Assembly (NCBI GenBank): GCA_016841675.1
Contig: JAENYQ010000003.1
Coordinates: 1 to 64,000, forward strand
DNA: 64,000 nt
Direction: 5' to 3'
From: Desulfotomaculum sp.
GTDB lineage: Bacteria; Bacillota; Desulfotomaculia; Desulfotomaculales; Desulfallaceae
The notes beneath the pieces are model-generated. The model was not told where the DNA came from. It saw only the letters and a program-made list of their open reading frames with translations, and searched no databases. Shown here one piece after another: positions 50,875 through 60,054 of this stretch; position 1 is the first letter of the stretch; the number at the start of each line of letters is the position of its first letter. A program made the position numbers and the translations under genes.

Positions 50875-51070
50875 AAATATGGCAAGTGACCTGCTTGGCC
50901 CGTTGCCCCTTTGTTTTTCTAACCTACAGATGAGTTTCGGGAGCAAACGGTCCTGTAGTCTATGTCAGGCCGCATCAAGGCGGAAGGCAGACGCCACAGG
51001 TCGGGCACCCACCTAGGAGAGGTGGGTTTTAGAAAAACAGTTGGTGACGACCCGGCGGGTATATAACAGC
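50875..51070 (+). ncRNA. ssrS: Probable 6S RNA
   Basis: A non-coding unit between its own promoter and terminator. GTTTTTCTAA (50911) pairs exactly with TTAGAAAAAC, closing a rod; inside are CTACAG...CTGTAG around GATGAGTTTCGGGAGCAAAC, and the hairpin CGGGCACCCACCTAGGAGAG followed by GTGGG near the 3' end. The GCACCCACCT...AGGTGGG block close to the 3' side and the GGAGCAAAC-type 5' segment are what I associate with 6S RNA of Gram-positive bacteria. 6S mimics an open promoter and sequesters sigma-A polymerase. SRP RNA was considered and does not fit. Confidence 0.65.
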
Positions 51071-51074
51071 AGAT

Positions 51075-51110
51075 AAACCCTTCGCTTTAAGTGGCGAGGG
51101 GTTTTATTTT
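51075..51110 (+). terminator. Terminator of the 6S-like RNA
   Basis: AACCCTTCGC / GGCGAGGGGTT with loop TTTAAGT, followed by TTATTTTATTTT. Confidence 0.85.
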
Positions 51111-51190
51111 ATTTTAAGACAGGAAAAAGTCCATACGATCGGGTAAGATCAATTTAACAATACAGTAAATGGCCTGGGAGGGAAACGACC

Positions 51191-54100
51191 ATGTGCTTAA
51201 ATATTGTTACCGGAAGGGCGGGGGCCGGGAAAACGACCAGCTGTTTGCGACAAATTTCCTTGGAGATGGCCAATGAGCCGCTGGGCTCCCCGTTAATTAT
51301 GCTGGTGCCTGAGCAGACCTCTTTTCAAACTGAAAAGCAGTTAGCCCGTACTACTGGCATGGGCGGGTACATACGCGCTCAGGTGCTTGGTTTTCGCCGA
51401 CTGGCTTATCGAGTGCTGCAGGAAACAGGTGGCGGCAGCCGTGTGCCCCTTGGGGAAACCGGAAAGCGGATGGTTTTGCGTCGAATGCTGGAAAGCAGGC
51501 GGGATGAGCTGAATATATTTCACCGGGCCGCGGATTTGTCGGGGTTTGTGGATCAGCTGGCTGGAGCACTGGGTGAAATGAAAATATACCGGGTCGGTCC
51601 GGATGATTTAAAGCGGGCGCTGACTAGTTTACCGGGGGCCGGAGATGGTGCCAATCTAGAGAAGAAACTACAAGATCTGTTGGTGATATTCAACGATTTT
51701 GAGTTGTTTACCCGGGAGCGGTTTACCGATCCAGATGACTACCTTACCTTGGCGGCTGAACAAATACGGTTATCAGGCTGGCTTAATGAAGTTCGGGTGT
51801 GGGTGGATGGGTTTACCGGTTTTACACCCCAGGAATACGACATGCTGGCTGCATTGCTGCGGCGTTCGTCCGGGGTGACGGTGACCCTGTGCCTGCACCC
51901 TGAAGAGACCCAAGGGGAACTGGCGGAAACCGATCCCTTTTACCCGGTATGGGAAACATATAACACCCTTGTAGACCTGGCGGCCAGAGAAAATATACCG
52001 GTAGTAATGCATGTTCCGGTGCCTGGCGGGCGGCAGTATCGTTTTGGAGCCCCTGGTCTTGTTCAACTGGAGCAATGCTACTTCAGTCAGCAGGCCGCCC
52101 CGGGAGCGGATCATGAGGGCATTCAAATCATGGCGGCGGCTGACCGGCGTGCCGAGGTGGAGGGTATGGCTCGGGAGATTACCCGCCTTTGCCGTGATCT
52201 GGGGTATCGCTGGCGGGACGTGGTGATTATGCTGCGGGAGGTGGATTTATACGCGGGCCTGATTGAGTCGGTGTTCAGTGATTATGGCATCCCCTTCTTT
52301 CTGGATCATAAACGCACGGTGTTACACCACCCGCTGGTGGAACTGATCCGAGCCGCTCTGGAAACGGTGGCCGGCGACTGGCCATTCGACCCGGTATTCC
52401 GCTATCTGAAAACAGATTTGGCACCGGTGTCGAGGGAAGAGGTGGACAGGCTGGAAAATTACGCCCTGGCTCACGGTATCCGGGGCGGGCGCTGGACTGA
52501 CGATCGGCCGTGGGACTATCGACGCCGGCTTACCCTGGAAGAGGATACCGAAACGACAGAAGCAGAAAAAAGGGCAATGGATGAAATCAACTCCATCCGA
52601 ACGAGGGCGGCTACGGCTCTGTTCCGCCTGCAGCAGCGATTGGCTGATAGTAAGGACGTGAAAGGCTGCGCCGCTGCGCTGTACGGTTTACTAGAGGAAC
52701 TGCATGTGCCGGCCCAGTTGGAACAATGGAGCCGCGCTGCTGCGGACGAGGGCAGGCTGGAGGCGGCCGGGGAGCACGCCCAGGTTTGGGAGGATGTGGT
52801 GCTGCTCCTGGACGAATTAGTGGAAGCCCTTGGCGAAGAGCAGATGAATCTGCGGCAGTTTATCCGGGTGCTGGAAGCAGGCTTTGCCTCCGTTCGACTG
52901 GGGCTAATCCCGCCGGGTCTGGATCAGGTGGTAGTGGGTTCTTTGGAACGTTCCCGGAGCCCCGAGGTAAAGGCGGCCTTTGTACCCGGGGTCAATGAGG
53001 GGGTGCTCCCGGCGCGGGTATTTGAACAAGGTATATTCTCTGAAGCTGAGCGGGAGCGCCTGCAGGGGGCAGGTCTGCGTTTGGCACCCGGTGCTCGTCG
53101 TCGGGCTTTTGACGAACAGTACATAGTTTACCAGGCATTGACCCGGGCCGGTGAACAGCTGGTGATCTCGTACCCGCTGGCTGACGGCGAGGGCCGATCA
53201 CTGAAACCGTCACCCATTGTGCGGCGGTTACGAGAGTTGTTCCCCACATTGGGGGAAGGGTTGTGGGCTCAGGGGCCAGGCGAACGGGGTGCCGACGACA
53301 TGGAGTTTGTCAGCCGCTCCGGCCGCTGTCTAACCTATCTGGCGGGCAGGATGCGTGACGCCTTTGCCGGGCGTGAGATTGACCCCCTGTGGTGGGACGT
53401 ATATAACTGGTTTGCCCGGGATAACAGTAACCAATTGTTTAAAAGAGTGATAGAAAGCTTGTTTAACGACAATTGTGAAGGTCGTCTGCCAGGGGACTTA
53501 AGCGGACGTTTGTATGGGAGGCCTTTTAAAACCAGCGTTTCGGCATTGGAGAAATATTATTCTTGCGCCTATGCTCACTATTTGGCTTACGGTCTGAGGT
53601 TGAGGGAGAGGGATGTTTTTCGGTTGGAAGCGCCGGACATGGGCCAGTTTTTCCATGCTGCACTGAAAATGTTTGCCCAGCGGCTGGTGGACCGGGGCAT
53701 TGACTGGGGCGTGCTTAGCATTGAACAATGCCGCAGCCTGGCCGGGGACGTGGTGGATGAATTGGCCCCCAGGCTGCAAAGTGAAATTTTACTCAGTTCG
53801 GCCCGGCACCGTTATTTAAGTGGCAAGCTTAAGCGGGTAGTCCAGCGTTCGGCGCTGGTACTGTCCGAACACGCCAGGCGCGGGGCGTTTCGCCCTGTGG
53901 GACTGGAACTAGCCTTTGGTATGCAGGGCGGTCTGGAAGGGGTGACCTTTGCCTTGCCGGACGGAAGCGAAATGATTCTTCGGGGCTTTATCGACCGGGT
54001 GGATGCGGTGGACGCCGGCGAAGACGGGGTATATTTGCGGGTAATCGATTACAAGTCCGGCCCTGCCACTATTAAGCTTGACGACGTTTGGCAGGGACTG

Positions 54101-54667
54101 AAACTGCAGCTATTGGCCTACCTGGATGTGGCCCTGCGCTATGCCCGGGAATTGACGGGAAAGGACGGTTTACCCGGGGCAGTACTGTACTTTAGGGTGG
54201 ACGACCCGCTGGTCAAAACAGATGGGGAACCGATTGAAGCAGTAGAAATCGAGCAACGGCTGCTACGCAAACTTAAAATGAACGGGCTAGTGCTGGCGGA
54301 CCGGACCCTGGTGGATAAGCTGGATGCCGAGACAGGTCCGGCTTCCGACCTGGTGCCGGTGGGTATCAAGAAGGACGGCACTTTTACTGCCTATTCATCC
54401 GTAGTGGACAGTAGAGATTTTAAACTGCTTTTGGCACTATTGCAAAACAGGCTGGTGGGTGCAGGTGGTGAAATTTTGACCGGTGTCAAGGACATCAATC
54501 CCTACCGCAAGGGCAATCAGCGCGCCTGCAAATTCTGCTCTTTTAAGCCGGTATGTCGGTTTGATCCATTACTACCGGGTAACGCATACCGGGTGCTGAA
54601 AATAGAAAAAAATGCAGACGTACTGGAAAAAACCAGGCGGGAATTGGGGGTGCGAACTGATGGCTGA
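51191..54667 (+). CDS. addB: ATP-dependent helicase/nuclease subunit B
   Basis: Partner of AddA in end resection and recombinational repair; 1158 residues, the usual size. Walker A GRAGAGKTTSC at the N-terminus, inactivated-helicase-like core, and C-terminal nuclease domain with GFIDRVDAVDAGEDG and LRVIDYKSG. A [4Fe-4S] staple is formed by the Cys in KYYSCAYAHYL (about 795) and the cluster CKFCSFKPVC (about 1117-1126). The ATG has GGGAGGGAAACGACC before it. Overlaps addA by 8 bp, so the subunits are translationally coupled. Confidence 0.94.
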   Translation: MCLNIVTGRAGAGKTTSCLRQISLEMANEPLGSPLIMLVPEQTSFQTEKQLARTTGMGGYIRAQVLGFRRLAYRVLQETGGGSRVPLGETGKRMVLRRMLESRRDELNIFHRAADLSGFVDQLAGALGEMKIYRVGPDDLKRALTSLPGAGDGANLEKKLQDLLVIFNDFELFTRERFTDPDDYLTLAAEQIRLSGWLNEVRVWVDGFTGFTPQEYDMLAALLRRSSGVTVTLCLHPEETQGELAETDPFYPVWETYNTLVDLAARENIPVVMHVPVPGGRQYRFGAPGLVQLEQCYFSQQAAPGADHEGIQIMAAADRRAEVEGMAREITRLCRDLGYRWRDVVIMLREVDLYAGLIESVFSDYGIPFFLDHKRTVLHHPLVELIRAALETVAGDWPFDPVFRYLKTDLAPVSREEVDRLENYALAHGIRGGRWTDDRPWDYRRRLTLEEDTETTEAEKRAMDEINSIRTRAATALFRLQQRLADSKDVKGCAAALYGLLEELHVPAQLEQWSRAAADEGRLEAAGEHAQVWEDVVLLLDELVEALGEEQMNLRQFIRVLEAGFASVRLGLIPPGLDQVVVGSLERSRSPEVKAAFVPGVNEGVLPARVFEQGIFSEAERERLQGAGLRLAPGARRRAFDEQYIVYQALTRAGEQLVISYPLADGEGRSLKPSPIVRRLRELFPTLGEGLWAQGPGERGADDMEFVSRSGRCLTYLAGRMRDAFAGREIDPLWWDVYNWFARDNSNQLFKRVIESLFNDNCEGRLPGDLSGRLYGRPFKTSVSALEKYYSCAYAHYLAYGLRLRERDVFRLEAPDMGQFFHAALKMFAQRLVDRGIDWGVLSIEQCRSLAGDVVDELAPRLQSEILLSSARHRYLSGKLKRVVQRSALVLSEHARRGAFRPVGLELAFGMQGGLEGVTFALPDGSEMILRGFIDRVDAVDAGEDGVYLRVIDYKSGPATIKLDDVWQGLKLQLLAYLDVALRYARELTGKDGLPGAVLYFRVDDPLVKTDGEPIEAVEIEQRLLRKLKMNGLVLADRTLVDKLDAETGPASDLVPVGIKKDGTFTAYSSVVDSRDFKLLLALLQNRLVGAGGEILTGVKDINPYRKGNQRACKFCSFKPVCRFDPLLPGNAYRVLKIEKNADVLEKTRRELGVRTDG

Positions 54668-57600
54668 GTGGACCCGGGAACAATTAGAAGCTATTGAAAA
54701 AAGGGATCGGCAAATGCTGGTGTCGGCAGCAGCCGGTTCGGGCAAAACCAGTGTGCTGGTGGAGCGGATCATCAGGCGTATCACTGACCCTGTAGACCCG
54801 GTGGATGTGGACCGACTGCTGGTAGTTACCTTTACCAGCGGGGCGGCAGCGGAAATGCGGGAGCGCATCGGCCGGGCCATTAACGCTGCCCTGGAGCATA
54901 ACCCAGGGTCGGCGCACCTACGCCGTCAACTGGCATTGCTGCAGCGGGCCGCTATCAGTACCATTCATTCATTTTGCCTGGACGTGATCCGTCAAAACTT
55001 TTACCGACTGGAATTGGATCCGGTGTTTAGGGTAATGGATGAAACAGAGGCGGCCCTGCTGCAGTTGGATGTGCTGGATGATGTGCTGGAGCAGCGCTAC
55101 GCCTTGGAAGATGCCGAATTTTTGCGGTTGGCGGACTGCTATGGCGGTTCAAAGGACGATGGCGGGGTGCAGGAACTGGTATTGCAAGTATTTAAATTTT
55201 CCCGCAGCACCCCCCGGCCGGACGCCTGGCTTGAGCACCTGCCCGGCGCTTTCGCTATCCCGGAAGATACGGTGGTGGACCACTTGCCCTGGTTTAATGT
55301 GCTCAGAGCAAGTGTGCGCAACGAAATCGACGCCGCCCGGGGTATGGTGGAACTGGCTGTGGGTATGGCCGGCAGACCTGGCGGCCCAGCCCCGTATTTG
55401 CCTACCTTGGAGAAAGATTTGGCGCTGTTGGATGAATTGGCCGAATCCTGTGCAGCCGGTTGGGACTCACTTTACCGTCAGTTCAGCTGGCTATCCTTTG
55501 CCGGTTTGGCGCGCTGCCGCAAGGAGGAGGCTGACGGGGACCTGGTGCAGTCGGTAAAGAAAACACGCGATATGATGAAGAGGAAAATTCAAGGCTTGCG
55601 AAACCGGTATTTTAACCGCCCACCCGCTGATTTATTGGCTGATTTGCGTCGTCTCGCTGAACCGGCTCAAACCTTGGCGGAATTAGTGCGGTATTTCGCG
55701 TCCTGCTATCGCCAGGCTAAGTTGGAACGCGCGGTAGTGGACTTTAATGATCTGGAACACTTCACCCTGGAGGTTTTAGCGGATAGGGGACACACCTCCG
55801 TTGGAGGAATGTCCCCAACGTATGAAAGGGGACACACCTCTGGCAGCGGAAAGGGGACACACCTCCGTAATAGGAAAGGGGACACACCTCCGAACAAGGA
55901 AAGGGGACACACCTTCTTCGAAGGAATGTCCCCGATGGAATGTCCCCAACTTAAGAATGTCCCCAACTTAAGAATGTCCCCAACGTATGATAGGGGACAC
56001 ACTTCTTTTAACACGGATGATGACGGAGGTGTGGTGTGGCCTTCGCCGGTGGCGTTGGAACTGCGGCAGCGTTATGCCGAGGTGCTGGTCGACGAATATC
56101 AGGATATTAACGCTGTGCAGGAAACCATTCTTAACCTGCTGACCGGTACCGATGAAGACGGTCCAGACCTGTTTATGGTGGGTGATGTCAAGCAAAGTAT
56201 TTACCGCTTTCGACTGGCTGAACCCGGTCTTTTCCTGGCCAAGTACAACTGGTTTTCAAACCAGTCTGATGCTGGGCGGCTGGTAAACCTGGCCCGGAAT
56301 TTCCGCAGCCGGCGCTCGGTGGTGGAATCCGTGAACCACGTTTTTCGCCAGATAATGACGCCGGCGGTGGGTGAAATGGAATACGACCAGCGGGCCGAAC
56401 TGGCTTATGGCGCTGATTACCCCCCCTTACCCGAAGAAACCGGTGATGTAGTTGAGCTGCTTCTGATTGACAACACGCCGGACGATGCTGTTGATGGGCA
56501 GGAAGAAGCTGCGGATGACGGGGCTGAACAGGGTGAAGAAACGGAAGAGGAACTGGATGGCCTGCAGGTGGAAGCGCGCATCGTGGCCCGCCGGATCATT
56601 GAACTGGTGGAAAGCGGACATCCGATATATGACCGAAGCGGTGGCGGATACCGCCCGTTGGCCTATCGGGATGTGGTGGTGCTGATGCGGGCCACCACCG
56701 GTCGGGCCAACACGTTCGTGGAAGAGTTCCGCAAACTGGGTGTGCCGGCTTATGCCGAGCTGACCACGGGCTACTTTGAGGCCACCGAGGTGGAGACGAT
56801 GCTCTCGCTGTTAAAAGTAATTGATAACCCGCGCCAGGATGTGCCTCTGGCAGCAGTGCTTCGATCAGCCGCGGCAGGCTTTAATTCCGACGATTTAGCC
56901 CGAATCAGACTGGCCGGTGGGAACGGTGAATTTTACGACGCATTGGATAAACTAGCCCGGGAAGGTTCAGGGGAACTGGCCCAACGCCTGGCCGAGTTTT
57001 TACGACAGTTGGATAGATGGCGCACCCAGGCTCGTCAAAGCGGATTGCCGGGCCTGATCTGGGCTCTGTACCGGGAGACAGGCTATTACGACTACGTGGG
57101 GGGCTTGCCCGGCGGCGGTCAGCGCCAGGCCAATTTGCGGGCACTATACCAACGCGCCGGGCAGTTCGAGTCCACTGTTTACAGGGGTTTGTTCCGCTTC
57201 CTGCGCTTTATTGAGCGGTTGCGCCAAAACGAGGGGGATATGGGTACAGCTCGGGCACTGGGTGAGAATGAAAACGTAGTACGTATAATGAGCATTCACA
57301 AAAGCAAAGGGTTAGAATTCCCGGTGGTCATAGTAGCCGGTCTGGGCAAGAAGTTTAACGTCACAAGCCTGAATAAAAGCGTTTTGCTGCACCGCGACAT
57401 GGGTTTGGGCCCTCAATTGATAGACCCGGAAAAACGCATCACTTATCCCACCATGGCTAAATTGGCAGTGCGGGAAAAAATGCGTTCCGAGGAACTGGCT
57501 GAAGAAATGCGGCTTTTTTACGTTGCCTTGACCAGGGCCAAGGAGAAACTAATCCTGGTGGGCTCGGTCTCTAAACTAAAAGATGCCGCCACCCGGTGGT

Positions 57601-58940
57601 GTGGTGTAATTGGGACGTACGGAACGCGGCTGCCGGCTTGGATGACTGCTCAGGCGGTTAATTATCTGGACTGGCTTTGCCCCGCCCTGGCCGGGCACCC
57701 CGATGGCGCAACGCTGCGGGAATTAGCCGGTTTAGAGAAGACCGCTTCTCCTCCCTGGGGAAATGGATCACATTGGCTGGTGCGGGTGACCGGTAGCAGG
57801 GGGCTGGATATGGAGGCTTTCGCGGGAGCAGCGCAAGAATATCGCCAAACGGTGTTTAAAATGCAGGCGGTGTCTCTGACCGGTCCGCGGGCCGGGGCAG
57901 TTGAAGCCCGTCTTAATTGGGTTTATCCCCATCACCACTTGCACAGTCTGGCTGCCCGGGCGACGGTAACCGCATTAAAGCAGATCGGGGATACACCTGC
58001 CATAGCGGAAAGGGGACACACCTCCGAACAAGGAAAGGGGACACACCTTCATAATCGGCAAGGGGACACACCTCCGAACAAGGAAAGGGGACACACCTCC
58101 AAACAAGGAAAGGGGACACACCTTCTTCGAAGGAATGTCCCCGATGGAATGTCCCCAACTTATGAATGTCCCCAACTTATGAATGTTCCCGATGGAATGT
58201 CCCCAACTTATGAATGTCCCCAACTTATGGGTGTCCCCGATGGAATAGCCCCGCTGGAATGTCCCCGGTGGGATGTTCCTGAGGGAATGTTTACTATGTA
58301 TGAATCTTCACAGTTAACTCTTTCGGGTAGTGTTGATCAAGATAAGGAAAACCGGTGGGAAATTTTTCGGGCCGATGCTGCAGTGAGGCCGGCCTTCGTC
58401 CAGCGACGGGGGGAACTTACCGCCGCTGGACGGGGTGTGGCGCTGCACTTGGTGATGCAGTTGTTAAACCTGGCGGGTGACTTGTCCGCGGACGGGGTTC
58501 GGGACCAAATAGCTCTCCTGGTGGATCAGGAGCAGGTTCTGCCGGAACAGGCAGCAGTGGTGGATCCCGAAGCAGTGGCTGAATTCTTCTGCAGTTTGCT
58601 GGGCCGCCGGGTGCTGGCCGGCCGCCGGGTGTACCGGGAGCAGCCCTTCACCCTGGCACTGCCCCTGAAGAATATTGACCCGGATATCAAAGGCAGCGAT
58701 TCCGGTGAAGACACCGTGTTGGTACAAGGGATTATCGACTGTCTGGTGGATGAGGAAAATGGGCTCCTGCTGGTGGACTACAAGACCGACTATTACACCC
58801 GAGATACTCTGCCCCAGTTGGTGGAACACTATCGGTACCAGGTGGACCTATACTCTCGGGCGGCGGCAATGCTCACCGGTTTGCCTGTGACAGCCCGGTA
58901 CCTGTACCTGTTTTATCGTGCCGAAGCAATAAAGGTTTAA
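54660..58940 (+). CDS. addA: ATP-dependent helicase/nuclease subunit A with two in-frame repeat insertions
   Basis: UvrD-like helicase plus RecB-type nuclease; 1426 residues versus about 1230-1250 expected. Motif I SAAAGSGKTSVLVERI, motif II VLVDEYQDINAVQE, QSIYRFRLAEPGLF, the late helicase motif VRIMSIHKSKGLEFPVV, VALTRAKEKL; nuclease motif GIIDCLVDEENGLLLVDYKT near the C-terminus. Residues about 373-448 lie between the FNDLEHFTLEVL helix and motif II and are encoded by repeat DNA; residues about 1109-1210 lie in the linker before the nuclease domain and are likewise repeat-encoded (units read RGHTSEQGKGTHL, KGDTPPNKE and MSPTYECPQLMNVP). Both fall where homologues vary in length. No frameshift or stop interrupts the gene. 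Start ATG 54660. Confidence 0.93.
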   Translation: MAEWTREQLEAIEKRDRQMLVSAAAGSGKTSVLVERIIRRITDPVDPVDVDRLLVVTFTSGAAAEMRERIGRAINAALEHNPGSAHLRRQLALLQRAAISTIHSFCLDVIRQNFYRLELDPVFRVMDETEAALLQLDVLDDVLEQRYALEDAEFLRLADCYGGSKDDGGVQELVLQVFKFSRSTPRPDAWLEHLPGAFAIPEDTVVDHLPWFNVLRASVRNEIDAARGMVELAVGMAGRPGGPAPYLPTLEKDLALLDELAESCAAGWDSLYRQFSWLSFAGLARCRKEEADGDLVQSVKKTRDMMKRKIQGLRNRYFNRPPADLLADLRRLAEPAQTLAELVRYFASCYRQAKLERAVVDFNDLEHFTLEVLADRGHTSVGGMSPTYERGHTSGSGKGTHLRNRKGDTPPNKERGHTFFEGMSPMECPQLKNVPNLRMSPTYDRGHTSFNTDDDGGVVWPSPVALELRQRYAEVLVDEYQDINAVQETILNLLTGTDEDGPDLFMVGDVKQSIYRFRLAEPGLFLAKYNWFSNQSDAGRLVNLARNFRSRRSVVESVNHVFRQIMTPAVGEMEYDQRAELAYGADYPPLPEETGDVVELLLIDNTPDDAVDGQEEAADDGAEQGEETEEELDGLQVEARIVARRIIELVESGHPIYDRSGGGYRPLAYRDVVVLMRATTGRANTFVEEFRKLGVPAYAELTTGYFEATEVETMLSLLKVIDNPRQDVPLAAVLRSAAAGFNSDDLARIRLAGGNGEFYDALDKLAREGSGELAQRLAEFLRQLDRWRTQARQSGLPGLIWALYRETGYYDYVGGLPGGGQRQANLRALYQRAGQFESTVYRGLFRFLRFIERLRQNEGDMGTARALGENENVVRIMSIHKSKGLEFPVVIVAGLGKKFNVTSLNKSVLLHRDMGLGPQLIDPEKRITYPTMAKLAVREKMRSEELAEEMRLFYVALTRAKEKLILVGSVSKLKDAATRWCGVIGTYGTRLPAWMTAQAVNYLDWLCPALAGHPDGATLRELAGLEKTASPPWGNGSHWLVRVTGSRGLDMEAFAGAAQEYRQTVFKMQAVSLTGPRAGAVEARLNWVYPHHHLHSLAARATVTALKQIGDTPAIAERGHTSEQGKGTHLHNRQGDTPPNKERGHTSKQGKGTHLLRRNVPDGMSPTYECPQLMNVPDGMSPTYECPQLMGVPDGIAPLECPRWDVPEGMFTMYESSQLTLSGSVDQDKENRWEIFRADAAVRPAFVQRRGELTAAGRGVALHLVMQLLNLAGDLSADGVRDQIALLVDQEQVLPEQAAVVDPEAVAEFFCSLLGRRVLAGRRVYREQPFTLALPLKNIDPDIKGSDSGEDTVLVQGIIDCLVDEENGLLLVDYKTDYYTRDTLPQLVEHYRYQVDLYSRAAAMLTGLPVTARYLYLFYRAEAIKV
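55778..56003. repeat. In-gene palindromic repeat array, addA copy 1
   Basis: Enters with AGCGGATAGGGGACACACC and leaves after a second GATAGGGGACACAC. Contains two complete hairpins: GGGGACA-CA-CCTCC-GTT-GGAGG-AA-TGTCCCC and GGGGACA-CA-CCTTC-TTC-GAAGG-AA-TGTCCCC, several left units (GGGGACACACCTCCG...GGAAA, about 25 nt) and right units (GAATGTCCCCAACTTAA, 17 nt). About 226 bp. All reading frames of the left units are used in turn (RGHTS, KGTHL, KGDTPP). Confidence 0.92.
57985..58290. repeat. In-gene palindromic repeat array, addA copy 2
   Basis: Begins with a worn unit (GGGGATACACCTGCC at 57987), then TAGCGGAAAGGGGACAC. Five left units of about 25 nt, the last forming the central hairpin with CCTTC-TTC-GAAGG, then ten or so right units of 14 or 17 nt (GATGGAATGTCCCC, AACTTATGAATGTCCCC) that decay towards the 3' end (ATAGCCCC, ATGTTCCT, AATGTTT). 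About 305 bp. Confidence 0.92.
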
Positions 58941-58983
58941 AGATTAGTGGTCGGGTTTTCTATTAATATGGCAAGCCAAAAGT

Positions 58984-59062
58984 GTCATACTGAGCGCAGT
59001 GCAAAATATGAGTATTTAAGGGCTTTAGTTCCTTCATTTCACTTAGTTTCATTAACAATGAC
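58984..59062. repeat. Degenerate GTCAT...ATGAC intergenic repeat
   Basis: GTCATACTGAGCGCAGTG at the left faces CACTTAGTTTCATTAACAAT-GAC at the right. Same family as 23010. The gap 58941-59247 contains no gene. Confidence 0.55.
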
Positions 59063-59247
59063 CCGGACCTTTGTTGACCCGGTTATCAGATCTTCTCTCT
59101 TGTATTGACAACGGTTTCGTCAGTGAATTAAGCTGGATTAAATTTAAAGTAAATAAAAGGTTACTTGGCAAATCTATTCGGTCGGGGGGCATATGATAAT
59201 AAGATGACACCATAAAGCTTCGATAAAATCCAAAGGGGGATTTCTAA

Positions 59248-59568
59248 ATGAATATAAAAGATGTATTTGCAGGGTTGCAGGAAAAAATCAATAGTGACCC
59301 GGCCAAAATGGCTGGTATTGCAGCTACTTACCAGTTTTGTTTGTCCGGTGAAGGCGGCGGTGATTATAACGTCGTTTTCTCAGACGGCAACGGCCAGGTT
59401 AAAGAAAGTCTGGCTGATGATGCTAACATTACCATAAAAATGGAAGTTGTGGACTTTATTGACCTGGCAAACGGCAAGCTAGACGCTATGAGCGCGTTCA
59501 TGACCGGCAGGCTAAAAGTTGAAGGCGATATGTCGCTGGCCATGCGCTTGCAGGGACTGCTGGGCTAG
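59248..59568 (+). CDS. SCP2 sterol-carrier-like lipid-binding protein
   Basis: 106 residues, a single SCP2 domain: VFAGLQEKINSDPAKMAGIA, TYQFCLSGEGGGDYNVVFSD, DANITIKMEVVDFIDLANGK and the hallmark C-terminus FMTGRLKVEGDMSLAMRLQG. Binds acyl chains or acyl-CoA in the cytoplasm. AAAGGGGG lies before the ATG. A thiolase remnant follows 29 bp later, reminiscent of SCP2-thiolase pairing in lipid metabolism. Confidence 0.88.
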   Translation: MNIKDVFAGLQEKINSDPAKMAGIAATYQFCLSGEGGGDYNVVFSDGNGQVKESLADDANITIKMEVVDFIDLANGKLDAMSAFMTGRLKVEGDMSLAMRLQGLLG

Positions 59569-59597
59569 TTAAACCGGGTGCAGCGGAGGTTGGGGCT

Positions 59598-59749
59598 ATG
59601 CCAGAAGCGGTTATTGTTGAAGCGGTGCGCACGCCCGTGGGACGAAAAAAAAAGGTGGTTTGTCCGGTATTCGGGCCGACGATCTAGCGGCGTTGGCGCA
59701 GCTTCAGTTTGAATTGCCAAAAGTAGTTAATGCTAGGTTTAGGGAATAA
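59598..59749 (+). pseudogene. N-terminal remnant of a thiolase (acetyl-CoA acetyltransferase)
   Basis: ATG after GCGGAGG starts MPEAVIVEAVRTPVGRKK, the standard thiolase N-terminus. A run of nine A at 59645-59653 shifts the frame; the continuation GGLSGIRADDLAALAQLQ is in another frame and stops at 59747. A thiolase has about 390 residues, so more than 85 percent is missing. Decayed gene. Confidence 0.82.
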
Positions 59750-59793
59750 TTTCACCTTCCGATTCACAGAATAATACCAGGAGGTGTGCCAAA

Positions 59794-60054
59794 ATGGAAC
59801 CTGAAAGCGGGTGGCATACATGGAAAAACATGCTGGGAAGGATTGTTGATGTCGCCGAATCGGTGGGCTTTTCCGGTAACCGGGTTAATGATGCGGCCTA
59901 TCGGGTCGGGGATTTTTTTGCCAACAATTTTGATCCCGGAAATCGTGAGCAAAGACTTTTGAAAGAATTGTGGGACGAGGCGGACGAGGAACAAAAAAGG
60001 GTCATGGCCACTTTAATGGTCCGCCTGGTGGAAAAAACTGAACCCAAGCATTAA
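59794..60054 (+). CDS. DUF3243 family protein (86 aa)
   Basis: Small soluble protein matching DUF3243 (YmfJ-like): WHTWKNMLGRIVDVAESVGF, YRVGDFFANNFDPGNREQRL and LLKELWDEADEEQKRVMATL. CAGGAGGTG lies before the ATG. Conserved in spore-forming Firmicutes, function unknown. Confidence 0.8.
   Translation: MEPESGWHTWKNMLGRIVDVAESVGFSGNRVNDAAYRVGDFFANNFDPGNREQRLLKELWDEADEEQKRVMATLMVRLVEKTEPKH

Noticed and set aside
50905-51060. SRP RNA
   Set aside because: The GGCGGAAGGCAGACGCC stretch looks similar but the conserved GGAAGGAAGCAG-type tetraloop domain is absent.
55706-56014. Antisense open frames across the repeat arrays (also 57913-58223)
   Set aside because: They are open only because the repeats lack stop codons on both strands; no ribosome sites, and addA is clearly the real gene.
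55778-58290. Repeat arrays in addA as a CRISPR array
   Set aside because: Units are 14, 17 or 25 nt with no unique spacers, change orientation around a central hairpin, and lie inside a gene.
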